Under the pieces are notes generated by a model. That model made no database searches. It was given only the letters and a program-made list of their open reading frames with translations, and had not been told where the DNA came from. From positions 3,567,501 to 3,629,500 of the forward strand of contig WPIO01000030.1 of NCBI GenBank assembly GCA_009760855.2: a stretch of 62,000 bases of DNA, in the 5' to 3' direction. A program made the translations under genes and the position numbers. The DNA is from Cristatella mucedo. Taxonomy: Eukaryota > Bryozoa > Phylactolaemata > Cristatellidae. Below, piece after piece: positions 49,285-62,000 of the stretch; the stretch's first letter is position 1, and each line of letters starts with the position of its first letter.

Positions 49285-49925
49285 TGATTATCACTATTCG
49301 ACCGGAAACAAGTAACTGACAAACTGTTAGGCCGAATACGAATAGTTTACAGAGTAGGTGTACCGACAACGTTCAAAATTTGAAATCTAAGCTTCAGTTG
49401 CAGGTCAGTAAATTTAATACACAAACTATAAGCTAGCAATCAACTCCATTTAATTTGTTTCATCTTTTGCCAGTCTCTTTAAGCTAGGAATATAGCTAAT
49501 TGAACTAAATTTTTAAATTGTAAATTAGACAGCCGTGCAGCACATGCTTACGTGCTAACTGCTACAGTGTCTACCACTCCATTTCCAGCAGCAGCTTATG
49601 GTGTCATGGTCTGCCTGTGTGTTGCATCGCAGATTTAGCCTGGACAGGTGGCTAAACCGACTCGGTGTCTGGCTAGCCTCATGGTAGATCCATGGTACTA
49701 GTAGGGGTTATCGCCTGGCAGCAAGGGGCACTGTTGGGCAGCTGCAGCCACGGAAACACAAGCGAAATAATCCTTACACATATATCATCTCAATCAAACA
49801 GTTGCTTTAATCCACTATAGCAGCCGGATATTCAGGAACACGTGTCACGTAATGACTTGCCAAATTCGGTCAGACTTATTATTTCGGCCTAATTTCAAAT
49901 AAATGAATGCAACATGGTTTATGTG
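49285..49925. other. No feature seen
   Basis: AT-rich intergenic DNA without recognisable coding or repeat sequence. Confidence 0.5.
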
Positions 49926-49927
49926 GA

Positions 49928-50035
49928 TTGCACTCTATGAGAACTTAATCCCGACACAGGCGCTTTACATGCTGCCACAGGGCTCGAGCCTCGACCTTTG
50001 TCATTGAAGGCGAGAATCTTGGCCAAACCAGGGCA
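49928..50035 (-). mobile_element. SINE1 copy
   Basis: Minus-oriented tail (tatgagaacttaatcccgac), B box (agggctcgagcctcgacct) and a degraded head (aatcttggccaaacca). Confidence 0.7.
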
Positions 50036-50282
50036 CTATTTGGCCCACTATTCGGCCCCAAAGTGAATAGGAAGTAAATGTTTGGTACAGCCCTAGTTAG
50101 AACCATGCCAGAGCCTCATCTTCCCACCGATTAGGCTATTGATGATTGCAAGGGTTTTTAGCTGCTACCTTCTGGACTAGCTAATATGGACACTATGCCA
50201 ACAGTAAAAACCGAGCTTAAATGACACTGGATCTATTGTCAGGCTTGGGAAAGCATAGACAAGTGTAGCTACAAGAATAATA

Positions 50283-51520
50283 AGACATTTCTATTGCGCC
50301 CTAAAAGAACTAAATCTCTTTCAAGACATGATAGATGTGCTCGAAAAGAAGCAAGCTATTTGGTTAGTAATTGCATGTGCAATATCAGCATGCATACACA
50401 CGCAGGAAATTCCGCAGGACAAAACAAATGCTGCAAGAAACAGGTGGGTTTGAGCGTCGTTTAAAGTGTCAAGTCGGCGATGTCAGTTGTTATAAATTCC
50501 AGGATTTGGTAACATAGGAACTAAAGACCCTGTCTCCAAAGGATTCGATGTTCGCTAGAAGTACAGCTAAATGACTTGAGTCAGAAGAGCGGGTGGTGCC
50601 ATACAAAGCCTTGATTACAAAGTATTTCTTATAAGAAGGCAGCAGCAAGACTATAACTAGACCTAAAAGTGATTGGCAGAGCCTCGAAGTCAAGTCGGGG
50701 CACACCATCTTTTAAAGTCGCACTGGATGACCTTTGGCATCTACTCTCTGATTCCTCTCTCTGAGTTAGGACCTAAACCATTGTACTGTAGTGCCTAGGC
50801 GTTGGTGCCACGGATGGCTAGGTGCATAGGCAGAACTGCAGATGCTCTAGCAGGGTTTGAGGATTAATGTGTCAAAACCTGCCGAAAGATTCAGCACAAC
50901 TGTTAGAGAGACTCTACCTAAGTCAGCATTCTTGAGAAGGTTTTTATGCATTCACAGCAGTGGTGACTTTGGGTAGAACTTACTTGCTAGGTTATACGTT
51001 CTGATGTAAGTGTTAAGCTGACGTGACATTTCTCGTTTCTTTTGTAGGAGCTGCAATAGGGAAACTGGAAAGTTGCCTAAGTCCCCCCACCCCGATTGAG
51101 TATATAATGTGGCCTGACCCCAGCTTTCCATTAAGATAGTGGGATTGGACCTTGGGCTAAGGATCGACTTGCAATGTTCATTATGCAGGGCACAGTCAAT
51201 CCATACATTACAGGAGAGCAGCATTGTGTGGGGTGTTGCAGGATAGTAGCCTTTGTAGACTGGGGATGTACTTGTAGAGCAGCAGAGGCAGGCTTGAAGG
51301 TGTACATAGAGTGAAAGTAAGGACCGAAGGTTGAAGATTCCATGGAGTGCAGTCTGCCGAGGGGGGCTGGGTCTATCTTGCAGACAAAAGAGGCTAGAAA
51401 GGCGATCACTAGAATGGTTGCTCGGCTTGCCTGGTGCTGACTAGGGTGTGGTTATTGATATGGTTTTTGGTCGACGTAAGCATTTTTTGATTGTACATGT
51501 GTGATTCATTGCAGGGAGGC
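50283..51520 (-). mobile_element. LINE family A copy, decayed
   Basis: Minus orientation: the tail (ccctaaaagaactaaatctc), C-terminal words (gaactaaagaccctgtctcc), RT words (tcaaaacctgccgaaagatt; taagtcagcattcttgagaa), and a linker matching SHMHNPKMLMSTINH at 51440-51500. Many deletions. Confidence 0.75.
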
Positions 51521-51524
51521 AGAG

Positions 51525-52440
51525 ACAGCCTTCCTATTATCGATCGACCGTGGCTGTGCTGGTCAGTTAGAGGGACCGACCTGTGATGTATCATCAGCTA
51601 CTCCTTTCCTTATCAGCTAGTCCTTTTAATTTCAGGACTCGATTCTGGTACATGGCATGCACCTGTCCTGTCACTTTCCTCAATCTGGCACTGTTATAGA
51701 GTAATTACAATCTCTATTACTAATGGTCAAGAAATCAATACTGGCGATGTTTTCAAAAAGTCGTCAGCACGATTGGCAGATACTTGTGTTCGTGTGTGAA
51801 TAGGAAGGCTGTCATGTGCTATCGCATTTTGATGATTAGAAGCTGCGAGTTCTGGCTGCCAACTTTAGGCCTCGCTGTGCTGTAGAGGTAGATACATGAT
51901 CAGACCATCAGAGTGAGCACCTGCCGGCCAGCCTGCTGCCTGCAGGCGCTCAGAGGTGCACCCTTGGCTTTTCCTGCCCAGTTACTTGTCGGTCAATTCG
52001 TGCTGAAACTTGTGTGCTGCTCACGTGGCCTAAGTAGCTTAGTGACTGCTCATACAGGGTCCTGGATTAACTGCCAAAATATTTGTCAATGCTGGCTGAG
52101 CCATCCAACAGCTGGCAGGCAGCTACCCTACCCAGCCCTACCATGTCATGCAGCACCGGCTCTACTGTCTTTGTTTTTCAAGGCACGCATGCTGAAGCAC
52201 CTGGCTGCCTACTCACTGCAGCCTCAGAGCTGTGTGAGAGCTGCCTCCGAATTAGAAGGAAGATGCAAGTACCCCAGACTTTCATGCTTTCAGGGCAGCC
52301 GACTGTGTGGCACATCACTTAGTTACACATCAACAGCTGTTGCCTTTTATTAGAGAAGGACAGGCAGACAGGCAGATGGATTGACCTAGAGAGATGACAG
52401 AGTCAGGGATAGAGACAGAGATTCGGGAGAGACAGACAGA
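51525..52440. other. No gene recognised
   Basis: Several overlapping open frames at 51913-52353 are Cys/Leu-rich with no family match. An acceptor-like tgtttttcaag at about 52180 precedes ARMLKHLAAYSLQPQSC but no donor follows. Confidence 0.35.
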
Positions 52441-52446
52441 GAGGCG

Positions 52447-52447
<1 letters not shown>

Positions 52448-52479
<32 letters not shown>

Positions 52480-52490
52480 CACACACAGAG
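52448..52490. repeat. (CA)n microsatellite
   Basis: CA dinucleotide repeat within a purine-rich stretch of acagacagag words. Confidence 0.95.
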
Positions 52491-52561
52491 GCAAAGACGG
52501 ACATGCACACATGGATAGACTGACAGCCGTGAGAGCACCGGATACGAGAGAAAACTGATCT

Positions 52562-52742
52562 AAAAAAATGCTAGCTGATTTAACAGCTTCTTTTTGTATA
52601 GCGACAGAAGAGCCTTTGCGGCTATCACCACCGCTTGCAGTGGTGATAAAGGGTCGCCCACCACAGGATTCGAACCCACGACCTCAGGGCCAAGGTCGTG
52701 AAAATCAACCGCCTTACCTAGTAAGCCATTACGGCTCACCCA
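52562..52742 (-). mobile_element. SINE2 copy
   Basis: Minus-oriented, complete: the A-rich complement of the T tail (taaaaaaatgctagctgatt), body (ggctatcaccaccgcttgca), B box (aggattcgaacccacgacct) and head ending ttacggctcac. Confidence 0.9.
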
Positions 52743-53470
52743 AGAAACACACGTAAACAGATGGATGCAAGTGGGATACGTACAGACTGATAATACTGAC
52801 TGTTTTGAGAGAGAGAGAGACCTGAGAAAAACAGACAGACAGAATGGCTTAGAATGAGAGGGGCCCCGATGAGCAGATGACCAGAGATGCATGTGTGCAG
52901 TATGTAACCTGAGCCGTTGTTGCAGCTAAGATTGGTGGCCAGCCACCTGCAAAGGGGAGTAACCAGGGCTGCTCTAGCAGACGACTGTGAGGTAGGCTGG
53001 CAAGAGAATTCTAGTGATGCCAAAGTGGCAGTCTAGAAGCAAAGGCTCTGCCTAGGGTAGAATCTGCCTGTCGTGCAGCTGTCACCCAGCAGCTTGTCGA
53101 AGCTGATAGAAAATGGGGGAGGGGGCAACTGCTAGAGCCACGTCGCTTGGACTGCATGCCCTGTAGAGAACAAAAGGTAAGCCAATCTAGGAAGTTGCTT
53201 ATAAAATGGGCATGGTCATTTGCATAGCTGAACTTAGCCAATCGTTGAGGCTATTGGACAACGAGCGTTCCTCAGCTAGTAGCTTGCTGACTTGCTTTAA
53301 TAAGGTTGTACACCGGTGCCTATGCTCTCTCTAGGCAGTGCCAATCCGGAAAGGGTTTGTCTACACCTCTGTAGTTCTACAACAATTTCATAAGTAAGGA
53401 CTGGGCTTCATCTTGGGTGCACTTAAGACAGTTTTTTATTAGGTATTTTTTTTATTTAGAACTTGCATAG

Positions 53471-54608
53471 GGTGATCCGACAAAACAACACAGAACGAAA
53501 CCGCCCTGACAAAAAAGCCGTGACAAATATAGCCCCGACAAAATAGCTTGCATACAAAACAGCCCAAGACAAAATAGTCCCGTCAAAAACAGCAATAAAT
53601 TAGATAAAGTATCTCAATAAAGTAGATACGTTCGGAGTATTTAAAGTAAAAACTAACATATAATGAATACACAATAAGTAAATAGCAAATAAATATTAAA
53701 TTGAATTGGTAATTAAGATTCGAGTTGAAACGTTTAAATGTCATGTAAGATCGATATATTTTGATACCATTTGAATAGAAATTTAGATTGTCAGATTATG
53801 TACGATTCTAATGAGGTAATCCAGACACTCAATGTCATCAAAGGTTAGAACAAGAGTTTGAATACGCTGATTAAGTTGCATGTACTTTGTCTTCGAGGCT
53901 TCTGGTCGTCGGTTTCCCGCTTGGAAACGTGCGATATCGATCTCTACTTTGTCCTGCTCCTTTCAAAATTTTAAATTAATCTTGAATTGCTGTCAGCCCC
54001 GATTTGCGAAATAGCTAGGGGCCGGAAAACTTGTCGTAAGTCGAATTTTCATAAGTTGAGAATGGTATAGGATACGTTCTACTATGATACGTTCTGACAC
54101 AGGCGCACATCGTTTCCTTCATACGGTTTGTAGCGTTGTAAAATCTACTGACCGAGCCCTGATTTTGAAAGATTTCTTGGATAAGGTTTGATTTTCAATT
54201 TTCTGTGTGTGAACGTGGCCGAGTTCGTATCTCCGAGCTTCAAGACAGAGGCTGACTGTGTTATTTTGTAAAAAATAATTGTTGATGCATTTTCACTTTT
54301 TAATATGTTCAATGAAACATTAAAAAATTGATTTATTATTATCATATCGGTATGTTATATTAACTGCAATATAACAGATTCGCAAAAATATTTTTTTAAT
54401 TACTCTGGGGTTTTTGTCGGGGCTATTTTTTGGGGCTATTGTGTCGTGGCTATTGTGCCAGGGCTATTTTGTCGGGGCTATTTTGTCGGGGCTATTTTGT
54501 CGGAGCTATTTTACCGGGGCTATTTTGTCGGGGCTATTTTGTCGGAGCTATTTTACCGGGGCTATTTTGTCAGCAGCTACTTCGCCAGTGGCTACTTTGT
54601 CGGGCACC
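53471..54608. mobile_element. Foldback-like element with tandem-repeat inverted arms
   Basis: The right arm (54406-54608) has about 14 copies of GGGCTATTTTGTCG (14 bp) in an A-A-B pattern where B is GAGCTATTTTACCG. The left arm (53471-53595) has about eight diverged copies of the complement (CGACAAAATAGCCC). The tips are GGTGATCCGACAAA and TTTGTCGGGCACC. Flanks cttgcatag (53462-53470) and gttgtatag (54609-54617) match at 7 of 9 bases, a possible 9-bp target duplication. The 0.8-kb middle is AT-rich without a coding frame. Non-autonomous; superfamily uncertain (Mutator-like is one option). Confidence 0.75.
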
Positions 54609-54717
54609 GTTGTATAGAGGTAGATGCTCCCTACTGGCATACCGTTAACTTGATTGAATAATCTCAATCCGACAGCCAGTGCCCCACATTCCGATTGGCA
54701 CATCTCTTCAACAATAA

Positions 54718-54795
54718 TAATAATAATAATACATTTGTACATCAACCACAAAGAACTTCTTTCCAGGCACTTGACATGACACTTGCTGTAAAGGA
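54718..54795 (-). mobile_element. LINE 3' tail remnant
   Basis: AATAATAATAATAATA tail with ccacaaagaacttctttcca and gacacttgctgtaaagg, in minus orientation. Confidence 0.6.
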
Positions 54796-54799
54796 AGGG

Positions 54800-54890
54800 T
54801 AGGCTTTTAGTGTGCTATAGAACATTCTCCTGTGTAACAACCACATAGTCTTTTTAGAGCTACAGAAGGAGATACGTTATGTTGCATTAA
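54800..54890 (+). mobile_element. LINE family B 3' end fragment
   Basis: ttctcctgtgtaacaaccac, tagtctttttagagctacag and aaggagatacgttatgttgc match family B 3' ends at 23940 and 37840. Confidence 0.55.
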
Positions 54891-54899
54891 GTGCATTGG

Positions 54900-58771
<3,872 letters not shown>

Positions 58772-58802
58772 GTATGCTGCTGTGCTCGGAGGAAAGCAGC
58801 TC

Positions 58803-59140
58803 AAGCTCACTCCCGACTTCTGTAACGACATCCACTGACCTGACCACATTTAAAAAGAACTTATAGACGCACCTATTTAGGACAGCATTTAGTGGGGTGT
58901 CCCTGTGATTCGTCCTTCATGTGCTTATGGGTGCTGACACTGCATGCTGCCACTAACCACACTTGTATGCTGACCTTGTGCACGTCACCCCTAAACATGT
59001 TATTCATGTTGTTTATCAAGCATGATATTACTCACCATTCAATCGCGTTTCCCTTTGCAGCAAATTTAAAGTGCCTATACAGACATTGAGTTCTCTGAGG
59101 GTGCTTTATCAAGTGCATTATTATTATTATTATGAACTGT
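58803..59140 (+). mobile_element. LINE family A 3' end in coronin intron
   Basis: cactcccgacttctgtaacg, gaccacatttaaaaagaact, gcatttagtggggtgtccct, UTR, and a terminus with a TTATTATTATTA tail. It begins about 30 bp after the coronin exon donor. Confidence 0.85.
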
Positions 59141-59395
59141 AGTCATCAAAATACAAGAAATAGATTAGGGCATAATTATTTACTGATGCTGATAGCATGA
59201 ACATAACGAAGAAAGAATGAAAAACGGCACTGGTGATTTCCACGGGCATCAGAAGATTCTTTGGTCACCTTTTGGTCATGTAGCTCAAATTCATTGGAAG
59301 GATACGCAGGCATTAGGCCTTGGTGGTTTCGATCACTAGCTGTAGGAGTCTTTAATAGAAAAAACCTCCAGGACTATCACCACAGCTTGCAGTGA
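59141..59395. other. Intronic DNA with SINE2 remnant
   Basis: Only a short SINE2-like word (ctatcaccacagcttgcagt, about 59372-59391) is recognisable. Confidence 0.45.
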
Positions 59396-59397
59396 CC

Positions 59398-60095
59398 GCA
59401 TCTAAATTGGTCCATGCATTTGTGACATCCTGTTTTGACTTTTGTAACTCACTGCTTGCTGGCCTACCTGCCTGTGCACTCGGGCGCAAACTCGGCAGCT
59501 AGGCCTGTCTGTCGTGATCGTCGCAGTTGCCACATCTCACCACTTCTCGCCGACCTGTGCTGGCTCCTAGTCAAGCCATGCATCGACTTCAAGGTTTTGT
59601 CACTCTCTTTCAGGTCCATTCTTTCTTTGGCTCTAGCTTACCTATCAGATCAACTCCCCCACCCGGCCAAGCATCGTACCACCCGCTTTTCGGAGTCTGA
59701 CTGTTTACCTCTACCTCATACAAACTTCAAATCCTTTGGAGACTGCGCCTTTAGTTCGTATGCTCCCTAAGCCCGGAGCTGACACCCGCCCTGCATCATC
59801 TCCGGACTTATCCACGTTTAAAAAGAAACTAAAAACACATCTATTTATGACAGCATTTAGTAGGTCCCTGTGGTTTGTCCTGTATGTACTTATGTATGCT
59901 GACATTGTATATGCTGCCACTAACCATACTTGCATGCTGACCCTGTGCATGTCACCCCTAACCATGTTATTCTTTTTGTTTATTGAGCCTGGTACCACTA
60001 GCCATTCGATCGTGCTACCTTTGCAGCAATCGTAAAGCACCTAGAAAGAGATTGAGTTCTCTGGAGGTGCTTTATCAAATGTATAATCATTATTA
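59398..60095 (+). mobile_element. LINE family A copy (C-terminal part)
   Basis: [54 protein letters not shown] and KKKLKTHLFMTAFSRSL with a frameshift, then the UTR and a cctagaaagagattgagttc terminus. Confidence 0.85.
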
Positions 60096-60102
60096 TCCAA
60101 TA

Positions 60103-60165
60103 AAAAATCAACCACTGCAGGACTCGTACCCACGACTCTGGTCGTGAAGAGTGAGCGCCTTACAT
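60103..60165 (-). mobile_element. SINE2 fragment
   Basis: aatcaaccactgcaggactc, cccacgactctggtcgtgaa, gagcgcctta: the B-box and hairpin part of SINE2 in minus orientation. Confidence 0.6.
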
Positions 60166-60224
60166 CCCCCTAAAACCAAGGGGCAATAATGTAATGTAGG
60201 GCTACAACCCAGGGCCAATAATGT

Positions 60225-60420
60225 AATGTAATGTATCTCCATTTTTAAATCCCCAAAGACTAAAAGGGTGTTACTCAGTTTTCTATTGTACACTCACAGC
60301 CTAAGTGGCTTTCGATGAGCATTCGACCGAAGCCAGCAGACTTCATCTCCCGTAACAAAGAAAATGTGGGAAGCATAGTTGAGTCAGGAGGTGAGTCAAA
60401 GAAGTGATCGTCATGGAAAT
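60225..60420 (-). mobile_element. LINE family B 3' end
   Basis: atgtaatgtaatgtatctcc tail, ccccaaagactaaaagggtg, gtacactcacagcctaagtg, gcagacttcatctcccgtaa, all shared with 42740-42900. Confidence 0.75.
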
Positions 60421-60439
60421 AGCAACTTAAGGAAGGTAT

Positions 60440-60990
60440 TTATTTAGCAAGACAGGTCGCACCACTCTCTTGCACCTGTCTGACCTCTTTGCTCCTCCAG
60501 TGTACTCTTGCATCACTCACTCCTATGCTCCCAGTCGTCTCGCTGTCTCTTGCATGCAATTTGAATCTTTTGGTGATCGGGCTGCCAGTTTGCATGCATT
60601 GAAAGTTGGCTCTCGCTTCCGGCTTATGTCACTACCTGCTATGACTCAGCTAAAGATGCTCGCGCACATATTCTTTGCAGCTTTCCCTGGGCCTTGGTGA
60701 ACCCGGCCCAAGCTTTGTTTGCTGACCTTTGCACGGTTTAATGCACACCACTAAGCAGGGGTACTATTAATCTGCGGCCCTGAGTGTCTTCTTGTGTGCT
60801 TGTGCATGGTGGTCTAACTATGATACTATGTACTAACTGTACACTTTTGCCTGCTTGTCTAAACCTGCTACCGTGTATGCCATTCACCCTTGGTTATTGA
60901 TTCTCTTGTGCCGAGTTTTCAAGTGCCCGGATAGAGATTTAGGTCTCTTAAGGTGCTATGTAAACGACCTATTAATATTGTTATTATTTA
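60440..60990 (+). mobile_element. LINE family C C-terminus and 3' end
   Basis: LSDLFAPPVYSCITHSYAPS, QFESFGDRAASLHALKVGS, a long UTR, then gcccggatagagatttaggt, the gtgctatgtaaacg terminus and a TTATTATTT tail. The tail is closer to SINE1 than that of family A. Confidence 0.65.
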
Positions 60991-62000
60991 TTTAAGGGTG
61001 GCTCGCTGGGAAAATTGAGGAAATGTGCTGTGTAGCCCTGTGCATCTGTGCATGTATCAAGCTTGCGTCGACAACGACGCCGGAATACTGTCATGATAGC
61101 ATTCTTGTGAGGGTAGCCTCATCTGAAAATTTGGCGAACACTAAACATGTTTTATTAAAGAATTAGCATTTTTCAGTGATTTTGAAAAATCTACAGGAGC
61201 TGAAGTATTGCCATGCAAAGATCACACATGCCAGAAGTGTACTGCTTGTGGGGCATTGTTACTACTGGTAGCTAAAGGGCAACATCGGCCTCGAAACCTG
61301 GCTACTGCCAATGACTACACGCCCCTGTCCTATTAAACCTCTATGTGCATACTTATGGTACTGGCTGATCCAGAATGATAATCGATTATGTCTGATTATG
61401 GGTGTTAAGATCGTTATAGTGAACAACCTTGCTTACCTGGTTTTTCATTAACTGGTTCAGGATATACTTTTTCCTAGTGTAAGGTAGTAGCCATTCATTG
61501 CAACTTACTTGCTAACTGGCCTCTTTTACCGATAGTTTGAATTCACTTGTTCTGTGGTGCCAAAGTGCTCGTGACCCTGACTAGAATCAAGTGGATACTT
61601 AATTTTGTAACCATAGCTGTACGTTGTGCATGAGTCAAACATGTGCAGCAGTTTCCAAAGGCTCATAAATTCTATGTTTGCAACACAATGAAGCTGAGTA
61701 AGCTTGGTCATCACTCGGTCATTGATTACTTTCATCATCATTGATTACTTTCAAAATTCGTCTGGCCGAAATGGCTGCTCGTATACGATGTCTGGTGCCG
61801 TGATCTTTGGCTGATAAACACCTAGGCAGGCTAGATGTTTCCCTCTTAGGTGAAACCCGTATCGTATCTGTGACATTTTTTGCACAATGGTGTGCAAATG
61901 CTGCTGCCAAGTGCCTTGCATGAGCCACGAATGTGTTCAGGAACTGAAGTGCCTCTTCCCCTGCTCAAGCTACTGCCCGAACATGATGACCCGTGGTGTT
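60991..62000. other. No feature seen (coronin intron presumed)
   Basis: No further coronin exon (for example the WD repeat starting near CDN.I.IWD) is recognisable. A 15-bp direct repeat of cattgattactttca occurs at about 61721 and 61740. Confidence 0.4.

Noticed and set aside
54414-54661. Three overlapping frames with SGLFCRGYF-type repeats.
   Set aside because: Translations of the 14-bp repeat of the foldback element in three phases.

Overview
The window is animal (metazoan) nuclear DNA, almost certainly from a non-vertebrate. Three conserved metazoan genes are split into short exons with GT..AG introns and read in the standard code. The DNA around them is packed with decayed non-LTR retrotransposons of the CR1/L2 type, tRNA-derived SINEs and microsatellites. 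BBS4 implies a ciliated lineage. I cannot name the phylum from sequence alone.

Layout. (1) 1479-6930, minus strand: the 5' half of BBS4 (Bardet-Biedl syndrome 4, a BBSome TPR subunit) in six exons; the rest lies left of position 1. (2) 6931-7177: a 247-bp gap between divergent start codons, probably a bidirectional promoter. (3) 7178-22881, plus strand: a complete nine-exon AMDHD1 (imidazolonepropionase, histidine degradation) predicting 442 residues. Its introns hold a near-complete LINE RT copy, several SINEs, three long microsatellites and a 2-kb inverted array of ~160-bp tandem units (10390-12350). (4) 22882-57677: a TE-rich stretch with no gene I can name. It holds many LINE fragments of three families (A, B and C here), a CpG-rich zone with tandem hairpins and an LTR-like block (32.3-34.3 kb), a second CpG-rich zone (39.6-40.7 kb) that may be a promoter or first exon, and a 1.14-kb foldback element built of 14-bp repeats (53471-54608). 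(5) 57678-58771, plus strand: the first two coding exons of a coronin (actin-binding WD40 protein); the rest is beyond the right edge or in unrecognised exons.

The three genes do not form one pathway. BBS4 and AMDHD1 are linked by a shared promoter region, and coronin is separated by about 35 kb. LINE families: A ends in a short AGAG/CTCT stem followed by a TTA tail. B is the most complete, with endonuclease plus RT at 35.1-37.9 kb, and ends near an ATTAC-type tail. C is seen only as C-terminal fragments. One SINE family (SINE1) carries a LINE-like 3' tail, so it probably depends on a LINE for movement. A second (SINE2) abuts AMDHD1 exon 5 and appears to supply its splice-acceptor pyrimidine tract. 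The most unusual structures are the two inverted, tandem-repeat-armed (foldback-like) elements.
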